This document shows positions 43,582-52,900 of a stretch of DNA of 64,000 bases, in pieces. Under the pieces are notes generated by a model, which was given only the letters and a program-made list of their open reading frames with translations, did no database searches and was not told the DNA's origin. The translations under genes were made by a program, and so were the position numbers. Each line of letters begins with the position of its first letter. Position 1 is the first letter of the stretch. Where the stretch lies: positions 62,001-126,000 of the forward strand of contig QEVG01000007.1 of NCBI GenBank assembly GCA_003576905.1, in the 5' to 3' direction. Source of the DNA: Planctomycetota bacterium (lineage in GTDB: Bacteria > Planctomycetota > Phycisphaerae > UBA1845 > UTPLA1).

Positions 43582-44799
43582 CTACTCGCAGCCTCCTGCA
43601 AGCAGGCAAGATACAAAGTTCGACAAGTCGGCCAGACTGACAATCCCGTCGCCCACGTCCGCCACGTCACCCGCGCAGATCGCTCGCGGCGTGGCCGATC
43701 CCGATACGGCGTCCAGAAAAGGCTGAACATCAAGCCCGTCCACCGCGCCGTCGCCGCTGACATCTCCCTTGAGGCAGCTTACCGGTGTCAGCATGACGGC
43801 TCTCTGGAATCCAAACCGCACGCCTTCGCCGACGATTACTCCGGAGTCATTAAGGCCGGATGCGCGCGAAAGCGTCCAGCCCGCGCCGGAGGGTATCAGC
43901 GCATTCAGGTCCTCAAGGACTCCCTGCCGCCAGCGAAATGCCCGCGAACCGGAACACCCCACGACTACCCCGGCCGCGTTGATCCCGTATGCGTAACTGA
44001 AATCGTCCCCAAGGACTCCAAGATCCGTGCGGGCGGTGACTGACCCGCCCGCGTCCACCTGAAACAGGCAGGCATGGTGAAAGCCGGCCTCTGTTTCCGT
44101 CCAGCCTGCGATCTGTCCGAAATCATTGATATCCGCCGCGGAACTGTCCCCTCCCGGTGTCCCCATCAGCGACCCCAGATCGCGCGGCACGCCGCCAATC
44201 CAGAGACAGGCACGCACGGTAACGTCGTCCGGCAAGAAGGACTGGCCAACGATTCGACCCGCCGAGTCGACGGCATACGCCTCGCTGTAACTGCCTCCCA
44301 GGGTGCCAAGATCCGCCAGCACGCCGCCTGACCATTGAGCGGCATGATTCACCAGAAGCCCCCCGCCGGTAAGCTGGGTCTGATGCCCGACGATTATTCC
44401 TGCGGCATTGATGCCGTGCGGAGAAAAATCGCCCAGGGGAGTAAGCACGCCCTCGAGCCATTCAAATGCATGGGCCTGGAGTTCGCCGTAGTTGTAGGAA
44501 ACACCGACGACATGGCCGGCGTCGTTGACGCAGTTCGCCATGCTTTGTGAATCCACGCCGACAGTTCCCAGATCGACCGCCCCCAGATCCCAGAACGCCG
44601 CGTGATAATTTGCATCCGCTACCGTCGATAAGCCGACAATCTGTCCCGATTCATTCAGGCCCGTCGCCGAACTGGTCGGGCCTCCGAGAGTGCCAAGGTC
44701 CGTAACGAGATACTCATAGGTTTCCGCCCGTGCCGTTCGTCCCACCGACGACAAGAGGACCAGTCCTAGAGTCAATTGAGCCATCATTCGCGTGTACAT
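43582..44799 (-). CDS. Exported HAF-repeat protein with dockerin-like tail
   Basis: 405 residues. A signal peptide is followed by about seven HAF repeats (DLGTLGGPTSSATGLNESGQIVG and variants every 45-50 residues). The C-terminus has two EF-hand-like motifs (GDVSGDGAVDGLDVQPFLDAV and a second ending VSLADLSNFVSCLL) of the dockerin/type I kind. GGAG lies 7 bases before the ATG. The likely role is cell-surface display; the function of HAF repeats is not known. Confidence 0.75.
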   Translation of the reverse strand: MYTRMMAQLTLGLVLLSSVGRTARAETYEYLVTDLGTLGGPTSSATGLNESGQIVGLSTVADANYHAAFWDLGAVDLGTVGVDSQSMANCVNDAGHVVGVSYNYGELQAHAFEWLEGVLTPLGDFSPHGINAAGIIVGHQTQLTGGGLLVNHAAQWSGGVLADLGTLGGSYSEAYAVDSAGRIVGQSFLPDDVTVRACLWIGGVPRDLGSLMGTPGGDSSAADINDFGQIAGWTETEAGFHHACLFQVDAGGSVTARTDLGVLGDDFSYAYGINAAGVVVGCSGSRAFRWRQGVLEDLNALIPSGAGWTLSRASGLNDSGVIVGEGVRFGFQRAVMLTPVSCLKGDVSGDGAVDGLDVQPFLDAVSGSATPRAICAGDVADVGDGIVSLADLSNFVSCLLAGGCE

Positions 44800-44863
44800 G
44801 ACCGTGCTCCATGTTTGCAAGATTCAACGCCCCTCGCTTTCGATGTCCGATTCATCCGGCGAT

Positions 44864-46081
44864 CTAATCGTCGTCCGTCAACCGGTGAGGGAACGGATCC
44901 GACGGCACTTCGCTGTGGCATACGGTGCAGGTATCGATTCTGCCCGGATGCCCCTGCGCGACCATGGCCTGAAGATTGTCAGCCGCGGTGATTGTCGGAG
45001 TGACGGCATGCGGGCTGCCATGACATGCCGCGCACATGATTCCCCGGTGCCCTCTCGACTCCTTGTAAAGCTTGCCGGGCTCCTCAAACTCCCAGGTGGG
45101 GTGCTCCGCCTGATGGCAATCGGCGCACAAGGGTTCGTCCAACCACGGTCGACGGGTCGGACTGCCTACTGCCAGCATCGAATCATGGCAATCGACGCAG
45201 GACATGCCGCGGGACAGGTGAACATCCCGCTGACAGAGAGTTCGCACGCCGGGATGACACGCGTAACACTCGTTCTTGAGCCCGGCCATGGCCATGCGGG
45301 GGGCATGAGAAGTGTGCATCGCAGATGAAAAATTGGACACACCAGGCTGCCCGGGCGCGCCAAGCGCCGGATCGGCATGACAGCCGGCACACAGAACGGG
45401 CTTATTCAGTTCAAGCTGTGTACCGTGCAGTCGATCATGAGCACGCAGAATATCTGTCGCGGTGGAAACGTTCGGCGTGTTATGGCACAGATGGCAGCTT
45501 ATCTCCCAGGACACAGGAACGACAACCTGCGTCGTGCCCATGGTTACGCCGTTTTTCTTCGCCGTGATCGTCGCAAGGGGATAGGGGTTCTCACGTCCAT
45601 TGTCCTCGATCGGCGTAATGGGAATTCCCGTTACCGAATAGTCATTCCCGCCGGGGGTTCGCGTCATCGGTCCCGACAATCCATGGCCGGTCAGCCCGAC
45701 ATTCGGAGCAAGGTTCACGCCGAGCAGCGCATTCGCGTAAGTCCAGAAGTTCGTCTTGTCCGCGGATCGTGTGTTGGTGGGAATCACGAAATGCATTGAA
45801 ATGCCGCTCGTCACAATCTCCGGCGACCCGTGTGTTCGATCTATGACCTGCGCGTGCAGGTTGTTAAAGGGCGGCAAGATGAGCAACTCGGAGCAATCCT
45901 GGTTCATGCAATGCATGCCAAGATCATTAAAACCAAGCACCGTGTAGGGCGTATCAACGACGCGCGGCGCCGGCTCCTGTGCGTTTAAACGTGAGCCTCT
46001 TGGCCCAGGACAAAGGGTGGCACCAGCCACCACGGCGACCAGGGCGCAGCGGCACGTTTCTCGATGGTGGGTATCACGCAT
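44864..46081 (-). CDS. Heptaheme c-type cytochrome
   Basis: 405 residues from an ATG preceded by AAAGGAG. An N-terminal signal peptide directs it to the periplasm. The first 200 residues hold no haem (TPYTVLGFNDLGMHCMNQDCSELL) and resemble a ligand domain. Then seven CxxCH motifs follow: CHLCH, CAGCH, CYACH, CVDCH, CADCH, CAACH and CTVCH. It should bind seven haems and carry electrons outside the cytoplasm. The redox partner is unknown; it shares strand and closeness (about 65 bases) with the HAF gene downstream. Confidence 0.85.
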   Translation of the reverse strand: MRDTHHRETCRCALVAVVAGATLCPGPRGSRLNAQEPAPRVVDTPYTVLGFNDLGMHCMNQDCSELLILPPFNNLHAQVIDRTHGSPEIVTSGISMHFVIPTNTRSADKTNFWTYANALLGVNLAPNVGLTGHGLSGPMTRTPGGNDYSVTGIPITPIEDNGRENPYPLATITAKKNGVTMGTTQVVVPVSWEISCHLCHNTPNVSTATDILRAHDRLHGTQLELNKPVLCAGCHADPALGAPGQPGVSNFSSAMHTSHAPRMAMAGLKNECYACHPGVRTLCQRDVHLSRGMSCVDCHDSMLAVGSPTRRPWLDEPLCADCHQAEHPTWEFEEPGKLYKESRGHRGIMCAACHGSPHAVTPTITAADNLQAMVAQGHPGRIDTCTVCHSEVPSDPFPHRLTDDD

Positions 46082-46632
46082 GACAATCTCCTTTCGACGC
46101 TCGCCCGAAGCGCTGAATCTGTTGCCTGTCAGCGATCTCATTGAGTTCGCGAAACACGCAACGCAGAAAAAATTCGGGCTCGATTCGAACGAGAACGGGG
46201 CATTCAACGTGCCACTCAGGCGCGCGGGGAAATTATTCCCGAAGCGAAGGCTTGATCGGCGATTCAAGGGAGCTGGCAAGCGCCGACGCGCCCGCGCGAG
46301 TTGGCGGCGGCGACGTGCCGCGCCCCGGAGTAGTTGCGTGCACACGGGCAGCGCGGGAAGCCGCACACTCGTTGGGTCTATACTTCGCACTGGAAGAAAC
46401 GGTGGAAACGCACGATGAAGTCAGAGGCTTCGCGCCACGCTCTGTGTAAGCCCGGGCATTCGCCATGCATGGCTGGCTCTTGCCGAACTGAGAATCTCTT
46501 AATTCGGCAGAAACAAAGAAGTGTCAGACCGGCGGATGCTCGTAGCCAGGCCCCTGGGGCAGGTCGCGCGGCCTCGATTGCCTGGCATGTTGATCTTGGA
46601 GCAATCAATCAAACGTGTTATAATATTCACAA
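46082..46632. other. Intergenic region with a promoter, no gene
   Basis: These 551 bases separate the minus-strand cytochrome and the plus-strand small protein. The right end holds a good sigma-70 promoter (46596-46624). I see no supported gene in the rest. Confidence 0.5.
46596..46624 (+). promoter_or_regulatory. Sigma-70 promoter directly before a start codon
   Basis: TTGGAG (46596-46601), a 17-base spacer and a perfect TATAAT (46619-46624). The predicted start of transcription (about 46,631) is within two bases of the ATG at 46633, implying a leaderless or nearly leaderless mRNA. Confidence 0.65.
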
Positions 46633-47040
46633 ATGTATCTCCGCTCTGCACTCGTCTGGCTCCTTGTTCTCTACCCCGCCCTCGCACGACCAGCAGGGGC
46701 TGAGCAGCAGCCGCGCCCGGATTCCGCCCTCCCCGCGTCTTGTCCGTTTGTCGCGGTGAATGGCGGCGCATGCTGCATGTGGCTCTGCGGCGAGACGCAA
46801 CCCGGCGAGGTTATCTTCTGCTGTGCCCAACCTGTGGACCAGCCGCCGGTACAGCGCCCTACCGTTCCTCCGTACAAGCTCGCTGAGCGCCGCCTTTCGG
46901 CCGATGTTGAACTGGCCAACCAGCCCTGTCGCGAAGCCGCCGCCGACGCCGTCCAATCTGCACGGCCGCAGGTCTACGATCATCCGGCCAACCTGCCCGG
47001 CCGCAGCGTTCACGCGCTCCTCTGCCTCTGGCTGAATTGA
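46633..47040 (+). CDS. Small exported Cys-rich protein of unknown function
   Basis: 135 residues. A clear Sec signal peptide (MYLRSALVWLLVLYPALARP, then AGA). The mature part has several Cys residues (NGGACCMWLCGE, IFCCAQP) and Pro-rich segments, but no domain I recognise. There is no ribosome site; the predicted transcript begins almost at the ATG. The opposite strand is also open, so the call rests on the signal peptide and promoter. Confidence 0.5.
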   Translation: MYLRSALVWLLVLYPALARPAGAEQQPRPDSALPASCPFVAVNGGACCMWLCGETQPGEVIFCCAQPVDQPPVQRPTVPPYKLAERRLSADVELANQPCREAAADAVQSARPQVYDHPANLPGRSVHALLCLWLN

Positions 47041-47293
47041 ATCGCGCGCCGTGGTCCACGTGCGCGCGCGCCACGCGCGGCAACGCTTTTCCGCACGCGA
47101 ACCGCTTTGCAATGCTCCATCACAAGACCCTCCCGAACAGCTTTTCCCTTGGCTTCCGCGTTCGGGAATCAACTATTGCGTGAGTCATTTGACATGAATG
47201 CGCAGCGCCGCTCCGTCGGGGCGCCGGTGCTTCCGGCTGCCGCAGACATCGGTGCGTGTGCGAACGATGATTGATACACTTGGAGTACAAACC

Positions 47294-47632
47294 ATGAACT
47301 GGAAACTGGCATTGATCTTCAGCCTCGTGGGGACCGGTCTCATCGGCCTCACCGTCGCCTTCGCCCCGGCCTCCGGCCGGTCGGCCGAGGCGGCGGAGTG
47401 CTGCGACGCCGCCGTCGAATGCTGCGACGTCGCGTGTGACCCTGATGACTGCGTCACCTGTGACGAAGAAGAGTGCGCCGAGATCTGCAAGGACAACGAC
47501 AACTGCTGCGTCGTCGTCTGCTGCGATCAGTCGGCCTGCCAAGAAAAGGACGCCTGCAAGGCCCCGGCGAAAGGCGCGGGCTGCCCATCCGCCGCGACCT
47601 CGTGCGGCAAGGCGCCCGTGAAGAAGTCATAG
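47294..47632 (+). CDS. Very Cys-rich small exported protein
   Basis: 112 residues from an ATG preceded by GGAG. A signal peptide (about residues 1-30) is followed by a mature region with 17 Cys, many in CC pairs alternating with acidic residues (ECCDAAVECCDVACD, CDEEECAEIC, NCCVVVCCDQSAC). This suggests metal binding or heavy disulfide bonding, as in metallothionein-like or cysteine-knot proteins; I do not know the family. A strong terminator follows, so it is a single-gene transcript. Confidence 0.65.
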   Translation: MNWKLALIFSLVGTGLIGLTVAFAPASGRSAEAAECCDAAVECCDVACDPDDCVTCDEEECAEICKDNDNCCVVVCCDQSACQEKDACKAPAKGAGCPSAATSCGKAPVKKS

Positions 47633-47655
47633 CCCGACGGGCATTGACGCTGTGC

Positions 47656-47699
47656 GTGGCCGGGTCGCTCCCATTCGGGCGGCCCGGCCCACTTTTTTT
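47656..47699 (+). terminator. Intrinsic terminator of the Cys-rich protein gene
   Basis: GTGGCCGGG pairs with CCCGGCC-CAC (one bulge), followed directly by seven T. Confidence 0.75.
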
Positions 47700-47746
47700 G
47701 AGGGATGATCGAGCGGTCCGCGCGACGACGATTGCCGCCATCCACG

Positions 47747-49765
47747 TCATAGCGCGTCGATAAACGCCTGTACGTCCAGCCCGTTCACCGCGCCGTCCTT
47801 GTTTGCGTCCGCCGGGCACGAAATCGTGCCGTTTAGAACGGCCTCCACGAAGGACGGCAGGTCATTCAGGTTCGTCACCCCGCTGCAATCCATGTCGCCG
47901 CCGAGGATACCCGGACACGCCGGAAACTCGCATTCGTCGGCGATCATGTTGCCGTTGCAGTCGCTCGCGGTGCAGACGTCGATCACGCCGTCCTCGTTGC
48001 AGTCGAGCATCGGATTGCCCGCGATGTCGCAGCTGTCCGGCGTACCGTTGAAATCGCAGTCCGGGTCCTCATTGCTTGAAATGTCGCATGCGTCGGGTAT
48101 GCCGTTTACGTTGCAGTCCGGATCGCATCCGCTCATGCAGAAAAACGGCCCGCCCGGAGCCGGGCTGCCCGCCGCGATTTCGCATTCATCAGGGATAAGG
48201 TTCAGATTGCAGTCCGGGCTCATTGAAAGCGCGACGTCGCATTCGTCCGGCACGCCGTTCGCGTTGCAGTCCGCCGAAAAACCGCTGTCGATGTCGCAGG
48301 TATCGGGCCGGCCGTTGAAATTGCAGTCCGGATCGCAGGCGCTCGTGCAGAAAAACGGCCCGCCCGGAGCCCCGCTGCCCTGCTCGATCTCGCAGACGTC
48401 GAGCCGGCCGTTCGTGTTGCAGTCCCGCATCGGAACCGCCGCGATGTCGCACGCGTCCGGCGTGCCGTTGGAATCGCAGTCCGGGTCGCAGGCGTCCAGG
48501 TTTCCGTTCAGGTCACAGTCGAGCGAGGGGTTGCCCTGAATCTCCACGTAGTCCGGAACCGAGTTGTCGTCGCAATCAACCGGAGCGGGCGACGGCCCCA
48601 CGATCATCACGCTTACGCTCGTTGCCGGACCGGGCTTGAAGAGTCCGAGCGAGATGTTCGCATTCGGGATCGGCGGCGCGTTCGAGACAAAACGGAAATT
48701 ATAAAGCGTTCCCCAGCGCAGCGCGTTGGCGTTCGCATTCACCGCGTACGGCACGGTCTGCCACGACAGCGCGCCGCCCGCCCGCGACGACGGCCAGTCT
48801 GCAAGGTCGTATGGCTCTCCGCTGTGATAGTCCACGTCGTGGAAACCGATCGAGTGTGCCGCTGCGTTTGCGTCCAGCGGCACGGAGAAGCTCCCGACGC
48901 TCCGGTCGCAGTTCAGGTTGTGCAGCGCGTACTCGTAGCTCCAGAAGCCCGTTCCCAGGTCCGTCGCTTTCGCGGCGAGATACAGCCTCCCGTCGCCGGG
49001 CACGTTCACCGCGACAACCACCACGCTCGGGTCGGAAAACTGCCACGCAAAAATCGCCGGCGCCTGCTGCACCGTCGACCCGGTCAGGCTGACGGTGAAC
49101 ACGTCGGTCGACGGCTCCGCGACCATCGCCTCCTGATGCGACGCGTTGTTGAAGCCGTTGCCCGACTGGGCGTCGTCCGGCGTTACGTACTGCCCTTCAA
49201 GAAAATACCGCGCGCCGGCGTTCAGCGACGGGCGCAAGTCTGCGTCGTGCACCTGAATGCGACGTCCGATGGTCGCGGGCGCCGGCGGGCCGCCGAAGGG
49301 ATAAGGAAAGACGCCGGTAAACGCGTTCACCTCCGAGCGCGGTCCCAACAGAAACTGGTTGCCGTTCAGCCCGGCCTGGTACGGATCATGGCACCCCGGT
49401 CCGAGGAGCTGCGAGTTGTCCGGGTCGATGCATGTGCCGCACAGCCCGCTCTCGTTAGTCGAGCCGAACGCGTGCTTGAGCCACGACATGCCGATCTGCT
49501 CAAAGCGCCCGTCGCGCAGCCGGTACAGATTCTGAGCGATCACCGGATGCAGGCTGGTGTCGGCGTCCCAGAGGAGATTGGTGTCACCGATGTTGCATGA
49601 TATGGTGCCGACCGCGTACGCCGTGATGTCGCCCACCCGGCCGAAGCGCTGTACGCCCGAAAGCTGACCCACGATCACGTCCGGACCCGCCGCGAAGGCC
49701 GCGCCCGGAAGCGCTGCCAGCGCGCAGCACAAAGTCAGAATCGCCCGAACCGCGGGGAACGCCAC
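47747..49765 (-). CDS. Exported DCN-repeat protein with dockerin-like tail
   Basis: 672 residues from a GTG preceded by GGAGG at 8 bases; this start gives a perfect signal peptide (AFPAVRAILTLCCALAAL). A 350-residue N-terminal domain of unknown function is followed by about twelve calcium-binding-type repeats such as DCDSNGTPDACDI, DCNFNGRPDTCDI and DCNVNGIPDACDI, then DMDCSGVTNLNDLPSFVEAVL and DANKDGAVNGLDVQAFIDAL, a dockerin-like pair. Such repeats are abundant in planctomycetes. Within the gene a block coding GAPGGPFFC/GSPAPGGPFFC is duplicated. Confidence 0.75.
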   Translation of the reverse strand: MAFPAVRAILTLCCALAALPGAAFAAGPDVIVGQLSGVQRFGRVGDITAYAVGTISCNIGDTNLLWDADTSLHPVIAQNLYRLRDGRFEQIGMSWLKHAFGSTNESGLCGTCIDPDNSQLLGPGCHDPYQAGLNGNQFLLGPRSEVNAFTGVFPYPFGGPPAPATIGRRIQVHDADLRPSLNAGARYFLEGQYVTPDDAQSGNGFNNASHQEAMVAEPSTDVFTVSLTGSTVQQAPAIFAWQFSDPSVVVVAVNVPGDGRLYLAAKATDLGTGFWSYEYALHNLNCDRSVGSFSVPLDANAAAHSIGFHDVDYHSGEPYDLADWPSSRAGGALSWQTVPYAVNANANALRWGTLYNFRFVSNAPPIPNANISLGLFKPGPATSVSVMIVGPSPAPVDCDDNSVPDYVEIQGNPSLDCDLNGNLDACDPDCDSNGTPDACDIAAVPMRDCNTNGRLDVCEIEQGSGAPGGPFFCTSACDPDCNFNGRPDTCDIDSGFSADCNANGVPDECDVALSMSPDCNLNLIPDECEIAAGSPAPGGPFFCMSGCDPDCNVNGIPDACDISSNEDPDCDFNGTPDSCDIAGNPMLDCNEDGVIDVCTASDCNGNMIADECEFPACPGILGGDMDCSGVTNLNDLPSFVEAVLNGTISCPADANKDGAVNGLDVQAFIDAL
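48130..48410 (-). repeat. Internal duplicated block within the DCN-repeat gene
   Basis: Near-identical stretches of about 35 bases at 48,135-48,170 and 48,348-48,383, both coding APGGPFFC, lie about 213 bases apart. They mark a recent duplication of several DCN repeats. Confidence 0.55.
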
Positions 49766-49917
49766 GCTCCAGTCCTCCGGATTGCAACATCTCATATTAT
49801 GCCTGTGAATTTCGCCAAACAACCGCACGAACGGGCGATAAGCGCGCTGCACGGAGTTAATCGCTTCCCCCCCAGAGGGTTGTGCGCCGTGCGATTTTCC
49901 GCCGGGCCGTCGATGGG

Positions 49918-52900
49918 TCAATCGGCCCCGGCCACATAACCGACGATCCGCGAGCCATCGAGCAGAATGATCGCCTGTTCCCGGAAACAGATGCCCCCGA
50001 AGATTCTCGTGGGCTCCGTCAAGAGCCGACCGTCCCGGCCGGGATCAAGCGGCGACCCCTTTACCACCGAATCCAGAAGCCGGCCGGACTCCCGGTCATA
50101 CCGGCTCACGCGGAAGCGCGGCCCTGCCGGAGCCTGCTCACCCTCCGCCGATGCCGGCTCCGCGCCGCGGGCCCCGTCCTCGTCCTCACCCCCGCGCCCG
50201 CGGCGCGTTTCAAGCGGGCTCACGGTGATTACCGCATCGGCGGTGATCCGCGGCGCCTGCACCTTTAGCGCGCCGCGGCAGGAAACATCCCAAAGCGTTC
50301 GTCCGTCGGCTTTGTCAAGACACTGCAACCGATCGCCGGCCGCAACGTACACCGCGCCGCCCGCCTGCTGCGCCCACATTCCCTGATCCGCGCGCGGCCC
50401 GACCGGCTCGGACTGCCAGCACCTCCGGCCGTCGGCGAGGTCGTACGCCTCGATCCGCCGTGCGTCCGTGCTGACATACAGCGCGTCACCGTCGATCTGA
50501 AGAGTCGGCAGAAAAAAGTGCTCCGGCGCGGAGATCGTCCACTCGGCCTTGCCCCCCTCCATGTCGATGCTCGTAATCGCCGTCGTGCGCACCAGCAGCA
50601 ACCGGTGCCGCCGCGTCAGTATCAGGGAGTGCAGCGGCCACGCATCCGGAGGATTCACGACGCGGACCTCCCGCCCGTCGTCCGCGCTGACCGCCCGCAC
50701 ATACAGCTCGGCGCCCTGCCACGTCGCGTAACACACATACCGGTCATCGGCGGCGATCGGCGCGGTCAGCGGCGCCTTGGACTTCAGCGACCAGCGGACC
50801 CCGCCGTCCTCCAGCCCAAGGCACACGATCTCCCCCCGGTCCGACGCGAGGTAAAGGCGATCGCCGCTCAGGACATGATGCGCCCAGGCGGGAACGGACT
50901 CGGGATCGACGGTCGGATCGTCCTCGGGCTCCTCGCCGTACTTCCAGGCCGCCTGTCCGCTCGTCCGTGTCAATGCAATGACGCTCGACGCCGTCACGAA
51001 GAAATACCGCGACGCGTCCATCCCCACCAGCAAGGGCTGCGAAGCCAGCGCGAACGGCCTCGGCCAGCGGCTGCGGCCCGTCCCCGGAATCCGGCAGTCG
51101 ATCTGGCCCGCCGCAAAAGTCACCAGCGCGTCCCATGACGTCTCCGGCGCGTCCGGGTACAGCGGCTCCAGCGCCGCCACCCGGTCCGACATCAGCCGCT
51201 CATAGCTGATCGCCGCGGGCGAAAGCCGGATCGCCATGGACGGCGGCGTAAAGTCGCGCCCGCCCAACCGCGCGCGCCGGTACTCCTCAAAGCCGACGCC
51301 CCGACCCTCCATTTCAAATCGCGCGTCCGGAAAATCCCGCTGCCCGCGCGCCAGCCATGCGTCCGCGTCCGCCGGCCGATCCGCCGCGAGCAGGCAGTCG
51401 GCCAGCTCGTGAATCAACGTCGCCCGGTCCGCCGTTCGCCGATCCGCCAGGGCCATGCGGTACGAGTGAACCGCCGCTTCGAGGTCACCCTCCTCCCGCA
51501 TCAGCCGCGCGTGAACCGGAAGCGCCTCGCGCGCCGCGCGGCTGTTAGGAAACGCTTCAGCCACCTCCATGACTGCGGCCGGACTACGCTGGGTTCGGGC
51601 GATCTGAAGCCGCTCACCCGCCCGCTTCTCGGTCGCCGCGTACACTTCCGACCCCCTCCGGCGAATCAGCTCCCCGATCCATCTCGCCGCAAGTCGGCCT
51701 GCCGCATCTCCGGCCTCTCGCGACGGCGCCGCGTCGGAGTCCTCCCCGTCCCCGCGCTCAACCGCGTTCTCGGAAGGCGCAAGTCGCATGGCACTTTCCG
51801 TGATCGGGTGTCGTCGCAGGGTCGGGTCCGTCAGAACCTGCTGATAGGCGTCCACCGCCTCCCCGAAACGCCGGTCCAGCACCAGGGCCCGGGCAAGCTG
51901 AAACCGCTGAACGATCTGTTCTTCCGTCGATGACGTGCACTGCCCGGCCATGCGGTACAGCTCGATCGCCGCGGATATCCCGCCCGCGGCTGGTGCCGTC
52001 GTTCGCGGCAACACCAGCGCATCCGCGAACCCGGTCAGCGCGGCATGCAGCCGCCGGCGCGTCTCCTCGTCCGTCAGACGCGCAAATCCGCCCGCACGGC
52101 GCACGGCCTCGTTCACCGCATCAAGCCCGCGGTTCATCTCCCCCGATTGAAACGCCAGCTCGGCAAGCGCGAGGGCGGCGAACGGATCGTTCGGGCCGGC
52201 CTCAGAGCGTCGGGTCAGCAGTGCGAACGCGTCGTCGCGACCCACCAGCCCATAGAGAAGGCTCGGCGCGGCGACAACGAGCTGATCGCTCAGCGGGAGC
52301 AGGTTCCCCGCGTGGTTGATCGACCAGTGATGAACCCGCGGCGCTCCGCCGTCCAGCGGGTACAGGAGCAGCGCCCGGTCGGTTGGAACCAGCACGCCCG
52401 ATTCCGTCAGCGCGCCGCGCCCGAAAAGCTGCCCCACCTCCAGCGGCCGCTCCCATCCGACCCCTCCCGCCGCAAGGTCGTAACAGACGATCGACGAGCC
52501 CGCGGCGTAGAGCAGGTCGCCGGAGATGCCGATCAGCGTCTGCGGGGTCTGAAGCACGTCACGCCCGATCCGCCGCAGCACACGCCCGTCATCCTGCGCG
52601 AGAACCAGTACGTCCGTCCGATCGAGCGGCATGTACACCACGGCGCTCTTCCAGCAGATCGGGGGTTGGTAGTTCCACGATCGGATCGGCTGCCCGGCGC
52701 GCTCCACGCCGCCGAACGACTCCGACTCGCGGTCCTGCTCCGTCTCGTACGTCGATATCCACGCCGTACGCCACAGCGACGACGAAACCGCCGCGAGGCT
52801 GCCGAGATTCGTCTGCACGAAAATCAGATCCCCGCTCGCCGCCGGGTGCGCCAGCGTCGCCCGCCGATAGCCGTAGCTGCCCGTCGCCGCCTCGCCAAGA

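Noticed and set aside
46627-47172. Minus-strand 181-residue open frame over the small exported protein gene
   Set aside because: The plus strand has a signal peptide and a consensus promoter; the minus frame has neither motif nor ribosome site.
47940-48500. Repeated spacer-like units resembling a CRISPR array
   Set aside because: The repeats are in frame, variable and code DCNxNG calcium-binding repeats in an exported protein.
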